Assembly: GCA_013373085.1 (NCBI GenBank)
Contig: JABXIM010000213.1
Location: 1 to 39,916 of the forward strand
Direction: 5' to 3'
Origin: Oceanospirillaceae bacterium
Lineage (GTDB): Bacteria > Pseudomonadota > Gammaproteobacteria > Pseudomonadales > Balneatricaceae
DNA length: 39,916 nt
The position numbers were made by a program, and so were the translations under genes. Shown here in pieces: positions 15,069 through 23,053 of this stretch (positions are counted from its first letter, which is position 1; each line of letters begins with the position of its first letter). Below the pieces are notes generated by a model. It did no database searches. It worked only from the letters and a program-made list of their open reading frames with translations, and was not told the DNA's origin.

Positions 15069-16370
15069 GTGAGTGACAGCGCAGTGACCCAGCTAAGAGA
15101 TCGTATCGACGGCGGGATCGATGAGGTTTACGCCGCTATACAGGGACTGTATCGGGATATTCATCAGCATCCGGAATTGCCGTTCCAGGAATTCAATACC
15201 AGTCGCAAACTGGCCGAGGCGCTGGAGTCCCACGGCTTCGAAGTCACCGGCGGTGTCGGTCGCACCGGCGTGGTGGCAATGCTGCGCAACGGCGAGGGGC
15301 CGACGCTGATGCTGCGTGGCGACATGGACGCGCTGCCGATCAAGGAGCAGACCGGCCTTCACTATGCCAGCTGCGCAACGGCTGAAACAGAGGGCGGCGA
15401 GCGCGTGCCGGTGATGCACGCCTGCGGCCATGACCTGCACAGCAGCTGTCTGGTTGGCGCCGCGGCAGTGCTGGCCGGGCTCAAGGACCGCTGGCAGGGC
15501 ACGCTGATGGTGGTGTGCCAGCCCGCCGAGGAGATCTTTGGTGGTGCCCAGGCGATGCTCGACGACGGCCTGTACCAGCGTTTTGCACGGCCCGATATTA
15601 TCTTCGGCCAGCACAACATGCCGGCACTGGCCGGCACCGTCGGCCATATCGCCGGGCAGGCGATGTCCGCGGCCACCACGCTCGGTGTGACCCTACACGG
15701 CGCCGGCGGTCACGGCTCGATGCCAGCCAACACCGTGGATCCGGTGGTGATCGCGGCGCACGTTGTAACACGGCTGCAGACGATCGTTTCGCGGGAGGTG
15801 CCGCCCGATCAGACCGTGGTCGTCACCGTCGGCAAGCTGCACGCCGGTACCCAGGGCAATATCATTCCGCACAGTGCGGAACTCGAGATCAACGTGCGCA
15901 GCTTCGACAACGAACTGCACGGCAAGGTACTGGAGTCGATCCGGCGCATTATCCGCGCCGAATGCGACGCCGGCCGCTCGCCGAAACCGCCCGAGTTCCG
16001 GGTGCTGACCGAGACCATCGCACTGGTCAACGACACGGCCAGCGTCGAACGGGTGCGGCGCGCGCATGCCGACTACTTCGGCGACGACGGCCTGTTCGAC
16101 ATGCCGCGCCTGAACGGCAGCGAGGATTTCCCGTACTTCGGCAACGCCGAGGCCGGCGGCTTCGGCGGTGACGATATTCCCTACGTCTACTGGTTCCTCG
16201 GCGCCGTGGCGCCGGAGCGCTGGCGCGACACCCCGGGACAGAATGTGGCGGCGAAGATGGGGCATCTGGAGATGCCGCACTCGCCGTACTACAACCCGGG
16301 GCATGACTCTACGCTGCGGGCCGGTATGGGCGCCATGGTGTCGGCTACGCTGGCCTATCTCGGTAGCTGA
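15069..16370 (+). CDS. M20-family amidohydrolase (hippurate hydrolase / aminoacylase type)
   Basis: A 433-residue metallo-amidohydrolase that splits N-acyl amino acids or similar amides in the cytoplasm. Visible motifs: IHQHPELPFQEFNTS, LRGDMDALPI, the metal-binding HACGHDLHSS, CQPAEE, GQHNMPAL, the dimer-domain GAGGHGSMP and the C-terminal NGSEDFPYFG. Length fits the M20D group. GTG at 15069 is preferred because CAGGAG lies eight bases upstream; ATG codons at 15042 and 15045 are in frame but have poor ribosome-binding sites. It follows the symporter and precedes a strong terminator, so symporter and hydrolase form one unit. It might hydrolyse a gamma-glutamyl product of the downstream ligase pathway, but that is inference. 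Confidence 0.9.
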   Translation: MSDSAVTQLRDRIDGGIDEVYAAIQGLYRDIHQHPELPFQEFNTSRKLAEALESHGFEVTGGVGRTGVVAMLRNGEGPTLMLRGDMDALPIKEQTGLHYASCATAETEGGERVPVMHACGHDLHSSCLVGAAAVLAGLKDRWQGTLMVVCQPAEEIFGGAQAMLDDGLYQRFARPDIIFGQHNMPALAGTVGHIAGQAMSAATTLGVTLHGAGGHGSMPANTVDPVVIAAHVVTRLQTIVSREVPPDQTVVVTVGKLHAGTQGNIIPHSAELEINVRSFDNELHGKVLESIRRIIRAECDAGRSPKPPEFRVLTETIALVNDTASVERVRRAHADYFGDDGLFDMPRLNGSEDFPYFGNAEAGGFGGDDIPYVYWFLGAVAPERWRDTPGQNVAAKMGHLEMPHSPYYNPGHDSTLRAGMGAMVSATLAYLGS

Positions 16371-16402
16371 CCGGCGTATCGACAATTGCTCATTCATTCA
16401 CA

Positions 16403-16426
16403 GCCGCGCATCGTCGCGGCTTTTTT
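16403..16426 (+). terminator. Rho-independent terminator after the amidohydrolase gene
   Basis: GCCGCG-CATCGT-CGCGGC is followed by six T residues, 33 bases after the amidohydrolase stop codon. It separates the transport/hydrolase unit from the ligase/dehydrogenase unit. Confidence 0.85.
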
Positions 16427-16493
16427 GTACAGGGAAGTACTTATCCTGCGGATACAGGGACGTATAGGAGCGGGATGCGTCCAGGTTCCGCTT

Positions 16494-16628
16494 GCGATCG
16501 CGATACGGCGGCGCGCTCGATTCCTTCGCCAATCGCGATGCGCAGCTAAGCTGATAGCAGTGGCCGCCCGGGATAGCGGAACCCGGAACGGTATAAAGAG
16601 CGATCGCAACGGGGCAGATAGCGATCGC
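16494..16628. promoter_or_regulatory. Three GCGATCGC octamers in the ligase upstream region
   Basis: The self-complementary octamer GCGATCGC occurs at 16494-16501, 16600-16607 and 16621-16628. The last two are 21 bases apart, two helical turns, with similar flanks (AGAGCGATCGCAACGG and ATAGCGATCGCCGCAG). ATCGCGAT occurs twice as well (16497-16504 and 16532-16539). The block lies within 160 bases of the ligase start codon and could hold operators; this is pattern-based only. Confidence 0.35.
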
Positions 16629-16649
16629 CGCAGCGAGGGAGAACGCCAG

Positions 16650-18029
16650 ATGATGGATCCCAGAGAGGTCAAGACGGCCGCCGACGCCAGGCGGATCGTT
16701 GAGGAGCGCGGGCTTGATGACGTCAAGGTAGGGCTGTTCGATGTCGACGGCGTGATGCGCGGCAAGTATATGTGCCGCGAAAAGTTCTTCGGCGCGCTCG
16801 ATCACGGCTTCGGTTTCTGCGACGTCGTCCTCGGCTGGGACAGCAATGATCAGCTGTACGAGAATATTGGTGTGCAGTACACCGGCTGGCATACGGCCTA
16901 CCCCGATGCGCCGGTACGGGTGCTGCCCCACAGCTGTCGCGAGGTACCGTTCGAGCCCGGCATGCTGCTGTTCATCTGCGAATTCGCGCCGCCGGCGCAC
17001 AGCATCTGTCCGCGCGGCGCGCTGCAGCGGGTGCTGGAGCGCGCCGAGCGCCTCGGTTTCGATGCCTACGCCGCCTTCGAGTACGAATTTTTCCTGTTCG
17101 ACGAAACCCCCGACTCGATCCGCGAAAAAGGGTATCGCAACCTGAAGCCGATTACCCCGGGCTTTTTCGGCTACTCGATGCTGCGCAATTCGGTACATGC
17201 CGAACTGCACCGGGACCTGCTGGACCTCGCCCGACGGATGGATTTCCCGATCGAGGGATTGCACACGGAGACCGGCCCGGGCGTGCTGGAGGCCGCGCTG
17301 CAGGTGGATCGGGCGGCTGAGGCGGCGGACAAGGCGGCGCTGTTCAAAACCTTCACCAAGGTCTGGGCGCAGCGCAACAACCTGATGGCCACCTTCATGG
17401 CGAAATGGTCCGACGACTATCCGGGGCAGTCGGGCCATATCCATATGTCGCTGCGTCACAAGGATGGCTCCGGCTCGGCGTTTCACGATCCTGCACAGCC
17501 AAACAATATCGGCAGGCTGCAGCGTCATTTCATCGCCGGGCAGCAGCGCCTGATGCCCGAGCTGCTGGCGATGCTGGCGCAGACGGTCAATGCTTACTCC
17601 CGCCTGGTGCCGGGATTCTGGGCGCCCACCCATGCCACCTGGGCGGTGGACAACCGTACCGCCGCGCTGCGCGTTATTCCGGGCAGCGACAAGGTGCAGC
17701 GGGTGGAGTTTCGTCTCGGATCGGCCGACGCCAATCCCTATATCGCACTCGCGGCGGCGCTCGGCGCCGGGCTCTGGGGCATCGAGCACGCGCTGGAACC
17801 GGAGGACGAGTTGGTCGGCAACGCCTATGCCCAGGCGCATCCGCAAAGCCTGACCCTGCCGCCAACGTTGCGTGACGCGGCGCTGGCGCTGCGGGGCTCC
17901 GACGCCGCCAGGCAGCTGTTCGGCGAGGCGTTCGTCGAGCATTACGCCGGCACCCGGCTCTGGGAGGCACGCGAATTCGCCAGGCACATTACCGACTGGG
18001 AGCTGCAGCGCTACTTTGAAATTATCTGA
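16650..18029 (+). CDS. Glutamine-synthetase-like gamma-glutamyl amine ligase
   Basis: A 459-residue ATP-dependent ligase of the glutamine synthetase fold. Visible elements: a beta-grasp N-terminal domain (KVGLFDVDGVMRGKYM), the metal-binding FEYEFFLF around Glu144 and Glu146, the GQSGHIHMSL block, NAYSRLVPGFWAPTHATWAVDNRTAALRV and VEFRLGSADANPYIALAAAL. It lacks the C-terminal adenylylation segment of GlnA. Relatives such as PuuA, IpuC and GlnT join glutamate to amines rather than to ammonia. ATG at 16650 is chosen for the GGGAG upstream; a second ATG follows directly. With aldehyde and alcohol dehydrogenases immediately downstream, a gamma-glutamylated amino-alcohol or amine pathway is the best guess. 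Confidence 0.88.
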   Translation: MMDPREVKTAADARRIVEERGLDDVKVGLFDVDGVMRGKYMCREKFFGALDHGFGFCDVVLGWDSNDQLYENIGVQYTGWHTAYPDAPVRVLPHSCREVPFEPGMLLFICEFAPPAHSICPRGALQRVLERAERLGFDAYAAFEYEFFLFDETPDSIREKGYRNLKPITPGFFGYSMLRNSVHAELHRDLLDLARRMDFPIEGLHTETGPGVLEAALQVDRAAEAADKAALFKTFTKVWAQRNNLMATFMAKWSDDYPGQSGHIHMSLRHKDGSGSAFHDPAQPNNIGRLQRHFIAGQQRLMPELLAMLAQTVNAYSRLVPGFWAPTHATWAVDNRTAALRVIPGSDKVQRVEFRLGSADANPYIALAAALGAGLWGIEHALEPEDELVGNAYAQAHPQSLTLPPTLRDAALALRGSDAARQLFGEAFVEHYAGTRLWEAREFARHITDWELQRYFEII

Positions 18030-18083
18030 GCTGCGAACAAGCCGGGGCGCACCACCCGGCACACAACCCGACGGGAAACGATC

Positions 18084-19481
18084 ATGAGTGATCGGCTGAA
18101 AGTGCTGTCTCCGATCGACAATTCCGAATACGTCTCTCGCGACTATGCCTCGGCATCCGAGATCGACGCGGCGCTCTCTCGGGCGTCGAAGGCTCAGCAG
18201 GTCTGGAAAAGGACCCCGCTGGAGGCACGCATCGCTGTCTGCAGCCGTATGCTCGATGCCTTCGTCGCGCGACGCGAGCAACTCGCCACCGAACTGTGCT
18301 GGCAGATGGGGCGCCCGATTCGTCATGCGCCCGGCGAAATCGACGGCGTCGAGGAGCGGGCACGTTACATGATGTCGATCGCCGCCGAGGCGCTGGCGCC
18401 GGTTCGGTTGCCGGAGAAGGCCGGGTTCATCCGCAGCATTCGCCGCGAGCCGGTCGGCGTGGTGGCGGTAATCGCACCCTGGAACTACCCCTACCTGACT
18501 GCGGTGAACGCCATCGTGCCGGCGATCCTGGCAGGGAACAGCGTCGTTCTCAAGCATTCCGCCCAGACGCCGCTATGTGCGGAACGTTTCGCCGAGGCCT
18601 TCGAAGCGGCGGGGTTGCCGGAGGGCGTGTTGCAGTACCTGCACCTCAGACATCGCGATACCGAAGGCATGATACGGGATACCCGTGTCGACCATGTTTG
18701 CTTCACCGGCTCCGTGGCGGGGGGCGCCATGGTTGAGCGTGCCGCGGCCGGCCGTTTTATCGGCGTCGGCCTCGAGCTCGGCGGCAAGGACCCGGCGTAC
18801 ATCCGGGCCGACGCCGACCTCGAGCATGCGGTCGAGACCTGCATGGACGGGGCCTTTTTCAATGCCGGCCAGTCGTGCTGCGCCATCGAACGAATTTACG
18901 TCCATCAGTCGGTATACGACGAATTCGTCGCGAGAGCGGTGGCCCTGGTCAAGGGTTACCGGCTCGGCCGTCCCGACGACCCGGACACCACGCTGGGGCC
19001 GCTGGTGCGCGCCAGCGCCGCCGACTTCGTGCGCGGCCTGGTGCGTGACGCGGTGGCCGCCGGTGCGGTTGCCCATATCGATCCGGCCGCTTTCCCTCTC
19101 GACGCACCGGGCAGCCCCTACCTGGCGCCGCAGCTGCTGACCGGGGTCGATCACCGTATGCGCCTGATGACCGAGGAGAGCTTCGGGCCGGTGGTCGGGA
19201 TACAGAAGGTGGCGTCCGACGACGAGGCCATCCGTTTGATGAACGACTCCGAGTTCGGGCTCACCGCGGCGCTGTTCACGCGGGATATGGCTGCGGGCAT
19301 GGCGATCGGCGAGCGGCTCGAGACCGGCACTGTGTTCGTCAACCGCTGCGACTACCTGGACCCGGCGCTGGCCTGGACCGGCGTCAAGCAGTCCGGGCGA
19401 GGTTGCAGTCTTTCGGCGCTGGGGTTCGAGGCGCTGACCCGACCCAAGTCGTTCCACCTGAAGACCGGTCCCGGCGCCTGA
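18084..19481 (+). CDS. NAD(P)-dependent aldehyde dehydrogenase
   Basis: A 465-residue aldehyde dehydrogenase that oxidises an aldehyde to the acid. The Rossmann segment has APWNYPYLTAVNAIVPAILAGNSVVLKHS, FTGSVAGG follows, the general base is Glu231 in LELGGKDP, and the nucleophile is Cys265 in NAGQSCCA. The C-terminal EESFGPVVGI motif is present. GACGGGAA precedes the ATG. It lies 54 bases after the ligase and 44 bases before an iron alcohol dehydrogenase on the same strand, so the three are probably co-transcribed. The order fits stepwise alcohol, aldehyde, acid oxidation of a shared substrate. Confidence 0.93.
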   Translation: MSDRLKVLSPIDNSEYVSRDYASASEIDAALSRASKAQQVWKRTPLEARIAVCSRMLDAFVARREQLATELCWQMGRPIRHAPGEIDGVEERARYMMSIAAEALAPVRLPEKAGFIRSIRREPVGVVAVIAPWNYPYLTAVNAIVPAILAGNSVVLKHSAQTPLCAERFAEAFEAAGLPEGVLQYLHLRHRDTEGMIRDTRVDHVCFTGSVAGGAMVERAAAGRFIGVGLELGGKDPAYIRADADLEHAVETCMDGAFFNAGQSCCAIERIYVHQSVYDEFVARAVALVKGYRLGRPDDPDTTLGPLVRASAADFVRGLVRDAVAAGAVAHIDPAAFPLDAPGSPYLAPQLLTGVDHRMRLMTEESFGPVVGIQKVASDDEAIRLMNDSEFGLTAALFTRDMAAGMAIGERLETGTVFVNRCDYLDPALAWTGVKQSGRGCSLSALGFEALTRPKSFHLKTGPGA

Positions 19482-19525
19482 AAACGGGTACAAGATCGAT
19501 GGCAATGCCGAGGGAGACCAGAACC

Positions 19526-20695
19526 ATGAGCGACGACAACCTTAGGGGCGACTGGCACTATCCCACCCGTATCCGTGCGGGTTTGGGCCGTATCGCCGAG
19601 CTGTCCGACTGCTGCCGGTCGCTCGGTATGACCGCGCCGCTGCTGGTCACCGATCCCGGGTTGGCGGCCCTGCCGATGGTCGCGGATGCGCTGGCGCGCT
19701 GCCGCGCGGCGGGTCTGGCGGCGGGCCTGTTCAGCAACGTCAAGGGGAATCCCACGGGCCGGAATGTGCGAGTCGGCGTAAATGCCTACCGTGGGGGGGG
19801 GCACGATGGCGTTATCGCTTTCGGTGGCGGTTCGGCGCTCGATGTTGGCAAGGCCGTCGCGCTGATGGCGGGGCAAACCCTGGATTTATGGGATCTGGAA
19901 GATGTCGGCGACAACTGGACCCGCGCCGATGCCGCCGCCATTGCGCCTGTCGTGGCGGTGCCGACCACCGCCGGCACCGGCTCAGAGGTCGGCCGCGCCT
20001 CGGTGATCACTGACGAGGAGCGGTGCGTCAAGACGATCATCTTTCACCCGGAGATGCTGCCATCCACGGTGATTCTCGATCCGGCGCTGACCGTCGGTCT
20101 GCCGCCCGGGATCACCGCCGCGACCGGCATGGATGCGCTGTCCCACAACCTGGAGGCGCTTTGTTCGCCGTCCTGGCACCCGATGGCCGAGGGCATCGCG
20201 CTCGAGGGGATGCGCCTGGTGCGGGAATACCTGCCCCGGGCCTACGCCAACGGCGACGATATCGAAGCGCGCGGCCAGATGCTGGTCGCCTCGACGATGG
20301 GCGCGACCGCCTTCCAGAAAGGGCTTGGCGGCATGCACGCCCTGGCGCACAGCCTCGGTGCGCTTTACGACACCCATCACGGTTTGTTGAACGCCATCCT
20401 GATGCCCTACATTCTGAGCGCCAACCGTGCCGCCATACAGGCGCCGATCGGGCGCGCCGCGCGTTACCTTGCACTGGAGCAGCCGGGGTTCGAGGGCTTC
20501 CTGGACTGGGTGCTCTCGTTGCGCCGCGAGCTGGGTATCCCGCACAGCCTGGCAGAGGTCGGTATCGACGACGCCCAGTTGCAGAGGATCGGCCGCATGG
20601 CGACGCAGGACCCGTCTGCCAGCGGCAACCCGATCGCGTTCAGCGCCGAACAGTACAGCGATATCTATGGCCGCGCGATCCGCGGTGAGCTCTGA
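19526..20695 (+). CDS. Iron-containing alcohol dehydrogenase with an internal G9 tract
   Basis: A 389-residue type III (iron-dependent) alcohol dehydrogenase. The NAD-binding GGGSALDVGKAVALM and VAVPTTAGTGSEVG blocks, the metal-ligand region MDALSHNLEA and the histidines of GMHALAHSLGALYDTHHGLLNA are all present. GGGAG lies nine bases before the ATG at 19526. Codons 90-92 are GGG GGG GGG, forming an uninterrupted run of nine G (19793-19801) just before HDGVIAFGGGS. Such a tract is prone to slippage, and a one-base change would truncate the protein early. It is last in the ligase/dehydrogenase unit and would supply the aldehyde for the neighbouring dehydrogenase. Confidence 0.92.
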   Translation: MSDDNLRGDWHYPTRIRAGLGRIAELSDCCRSLGMTAPLLVTDPGLAALPMVADALARCRAAGLAAGLFSNVKGNPTGRNVRVGVNAYRGGGHDGVIAFGGGSALDVGKAVALMAGQTLDLWDLEDVGDNWTRADAAAIAPVVAVPTTAGTGSEVGRASVITDEERCVKTIIFHPEMLPSTVILDPALTVGLPPGITAATGMDALSHNLEALCSPSWHPMAEGIALEGMRLVREYLPRAYANGDDIEARGQMLVASTMGATAFQKGLGGMHALAHSLGALYDTHHGLLNAILMPYILSANRAAIQAPIGRAARYLALEQPGFEGFLDWVLSLRRELGIPHSLAEVGIDDAQLQRIGRMATQDPSASGNPIAFSAEQYSDIYGRAIRGEL

Positions 20696-20769
20696 ACAGC
20701 AACCGTACGGCATACTTGCCGCTTGGCTCAGCATCGGGCGTGCCGCGCGGTACCTGGGACTGGAGGACT

Positions 20770-21021
20770 CATGATGTGGCGGCTCGGGCACTGTTGCGCA
20801 ACGAGCAGCAGGTCGCCGACAAATCGTCGCGCTTGGATCTCGACGTCGACGATGACGGTTCGGTCAGGCTCTGTTTCGGGCCCGACAACCCCGAGTCGGG
20901 TCCAGCCAACTGGATTCCCAGGGGGCCCGGAAAGGCCTGGTTCACGTATTTCCGCTTCTATTCCCCGACCGACGCCTATTTTGACCGCAGCCGGGCACTG
21001 ACCGATATCGGGAAACGCTAA
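20770..21021 (+). pseudogene. C-terminal remnant of a DUF1254/DUF1214-type protein
   Basis: An open stretch of about 83 codons ends with a normal stop at 21019-21021. It reads HDVAARALLRNEQQ, then DDGSVRLCFGPDNPESGPANWI and GKAWFTYFRFYSPTDAYFDRS, which is the characteristic C-terminal DUF1214 segment. The rest of the roughly 400-residue protein is missing; the upstream sequence to the alcohol dehydrogenase stop does not resemble the family. An in-frame ATG at 20716 exists but its leader is unrelated. I read it as a truncated gene relic. Confidence 0.65.
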
Positions 21022-21037
21022 ACACCGGACAAGGTAA

Positions 21038-21274
21038 CGCTGGCTGGCACTGCTCGGTTGCCTGCTGCTGAACGCGATCGCGACGGCGCTCGAGGTGAGG
21101 CCGGCCTATCTCGAACTGCGGCAGGTCGCTGCCGACACCTACGACGTGCTCTGGAGGGTGGCGGCCGGGCGGCTACACGCATTGACGTACTGGTGCGGGT
21201 GATCGGCGACGGCGGCCTATTCGATCGGTGCGATGGCGATGTTCTGGCTGCTCGAGCGTCTCGCGACCTTCTGA
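21038..21274 (+). pseudogene. HupE/UreJ-family membrane protein relic with internal deletion
   Basis: One reading frame holds the two ends of a HupE/UreJ-type protein. The N-terminal piece (21041-21199) reads WLALLGCLLLNAIATALEVR then PAYLELRQVAADTYDVLWRV, the usual signal peptide and start of the mature domain. It hits TGA at 21200-21202. Ten bases later the same frame gives AAYSIGAMAMFWLLERLATF and a stop at 21272-21274, matching the family's last helix. The roughly 250 residues that should lie between are absent, and no start codon remains because TAA lies at 21035-21037. It follows a DUF1214 relic, so this interval looks like decay of a formerly larger locus. Confidence 0.6.
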
Positions 21275-21316
21275 TCGTTTCCAGTTACCACTTACCTGTT
21301 CGTACCCCAAGAGAAT

Positions 21317-21349
21317 CTGGTTCCACAGCGTGGAACCAGCTTCGCTGGT
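21317..21349. repeat. Overlapping alternative hairpins upstream of the amidase gene
   Basis: CTGGTTCCAC-AGC-GTGGAACCAG (21317-21339) is a perfect ten-pair stem. Its right arm overlaps a second perfect stem, ACCAGC-TTC-GCTGGT (21335-21349), so only one can form at a time. The pair lies 60 bases before the amidase start codon. It may be a REP-like repeat or a regulatory leader. Confidence 0.45.
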
Positions 21350-21407
21350 GTTGTGGCGCCAGATCGCGATGATGTTGTCAGGTTCTCGACCAACAGAGGC
21401 AAAGGCC

Positions 21408-22970
21408 ATGACAACAACAATCGATACCCAACGTCGCAACTTTCTTCGCGCAGGCGCCGGACTCGGCGCCCTGTCGCTGGCCGCATCAGCCATACCGGCC
21501 TGGGCTGCCAAGGCCGCTTCGGTAAATTCCCCGGAGCAGCTGCTGGGACTGTCCGCGCTGGAGCTGTCGGCGGCGATCAAGAGCGGCAAGGTCAGCTGCG
21601 TCGAGGTGATGCAGAGCTATCTCGATCAGATCGAAAAGTACAACCCCACCTACAACGCCATCGTTTCGCTGCGCCCGCGCGATCAACTGCTGGCCGAGGC
21701 GAAGCAGGCCGACGCCGAGCTCAACAAGGGCCTGTACCGTGGCTGGATGCACGGCTTCCCGCACGCGGTGAAGGACCTGGCGGCCACCCGCGGCATCGCC
21801 ACCACCCTCGGCTCGCCGATCTTGAAGAACTGGGTGCCGGAGCATGACGCCATCTTCGTCGAGCGTCTGCGCAGCGCCGGCGCCATCCTGATCGGCAAGA
21901 CCAATACCCCGGAATTCGGCCTCGGCTCCCAGACCTACAACAGTGTTTTTGGCGTCACCCGCAACGCCTGGGATTCGAACCTCTGCGCCGGCGGCAGCAG
22001 CGGCGGTGCCGCGGTGGCGCTGGCGGCCTCGATGGTGCCGGTGGCCGACGGTAGCGACATGATGGGCTCGCTGCGCAACCCGGCGGCCTACAACAACGTC
22101 ATCGGCTTCCGCCCGACCCAGGGCCGCGTGCCCTTCGGCCCGACCGGCGAGGTGTTCTACCAGCAGCTGGGTTATGAAGGACCGATGGGACGCAACGTGC
22201 GCGATACCGCGCAGCTGTTGTCGACCATGGCCGGCTTCGACGCCCGGGTGCCGATGTCGCTGGAGTCGGATCCCGCGCAGTTCGCAGGTTCCCTGGATAT
22301 CGAGACCCGCGGCATGAGGGTCGCATGGCTCGGCAACTTCAACGGCTACCTGCCGATGGAGGAGGGTGTGCTGTCGCTATGCGAGTCGGCGTTCGGGCGT
22401 TTCGACGATATCGGTTGCAGCGTCGAGGCCGTGGACATGCAGTACCCGATGGAGGAGTTGTGGCAGACCTGGCTGACGATGCGTCACTTCCTCATCGCCG
22501 GTATCGCCAAGGGCATGTATGCCGACGAAGCCAAGCGGGCGCTGATGAAGCCGGAGGCGATCTGGGAGATCGAGGGCGGGCTCAAGCTGTCGGCGATGGA
22601 TGTATTCAACGCCTCCAAGGCGCGCACGGCCTGGTATCAGGCGCTGAACAAGCTGTTCGAGACCTACGACCTGGTGGCGCTGCCGTCGGCCCAGGTGTTC
22701 CCATTCGACGCCGAAACCCACTGGCCCAAGGCGATCGCCGGCAAGACCATGGACACCTACCATCGCTGGATGGAAGTGGTGGTCCCGGGGACGCTGTCCG
22801 GCTGCCCGGTGGCCAACGTGCCGGTCGGCTTCGACGCCAGGGGCCGGCCGATGGGCATCCAGCTGATCGGGCCTGCGAAACAGGACCTCAAGGTGCTGCA
22901 GATCGCCCACGCCTACGAACAGGCTGCGGGCCTGGCAGTGCAGAAACCCCGGTTGCAGGTCGCGTCCTGA
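21408..22970 (+). CDS. Tat-exported amidase (amidase signature family)
   Basis: A 520-residue amidase of the signature family, hydrolysing a carboxamide to acid and amine or ammonia. The N-terminus has a twin-arginine signal (QRRNFLRAG, hydrophobic core, cleavage near AWA), so the folded enzyme should reach the periplasm. The Ser-cisSer-Lys triad is visible: Lys122 in HAVKDL, Ser197 in GGSSGG and Ser221 in SDMMGSLRNPA. The usual GGS before the nucleophile is MGS here. The ATG at 21408 gives the Tat signal; AAAGG upstream is a modest ribosome-binding site. It precedes an exported amidohydrolase and a porin on the same strand, which suggests periplasmic breakdown of an amide taken up through the porin. 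Confidence 0.9.
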   Translation: MTTTIDTQRRNFLRAGAGLGALSLAASAIPAWAAKAASVNSPEQLLGLSALELSAAIKSGKVSCVEVMQSYLDQIEKYNPTYNAIVSLRPRDQLLAEAKQADAELNKGLYRGWMHGFPHAVKDLAATRGIATTLGSPILKNWVPEHDAIFVERLRSAGAILIGKTNTPEFGLGSQTYNSVFGVTRNAWDSNLCAGGSSGGAAVALAASMVPVADGSDMMGSLRNPAAYNNVIGFRPTQGRVPFGPTGEVFYQQLGYEGPMGRNVRDTAQLLSTMAGFDARVPMSLESDPAQFAGSLDIETRGMRVAWLGNFNGYLPMEEGVLSLCESAFGRFDDIGCSVEAVDMQYPMEELWQTWLTMRHFLIAGIAKGMYADEAKRALMKPEAIWEIEGGLKLSAMDVFNASKARTAWYQALNKLFETYDLVALPSAQVFPFDAETHWPKAIAGKTMDTYHRWMEVVVPGTLSGCPVANVPVGFDARGRPMGIQLIGPAKQDLKVLQIAHAYEQAAGLAVQKPRLQVAS

Positions 22971-23053
22971 ATACCGGCGCCCGCGCGGGCCTCGGGCGCG
23001 TACGCGGGACTTATCGACATTCCTGAAATTTGATAATCATCGAGGTTGTTACG

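Noticed and set aside
16398-18557. 719-codon open frame on the minus strand opposite the ligase gene
   Set aside because: Overlaps the whole glutamine-synthetase-like gene and part of the aldehyde dehydrogenase gene; no recognisable motif, composition typical of an antisense frame.
12189-20695. Secondary-metabolite or defence island
   Set aside because: No synthase, toxin, nuclease or phage genes; all families are transport and catabolic enzymes with ordinary codon use.
20716-20769. ATG at 20716 as the start of a 101-residue gene for the DUF1214 segment
   Set aside because: The first 18 codons do not resemble the family and no good ribosome-binding site precedes them; treated as a truncated relic instead.
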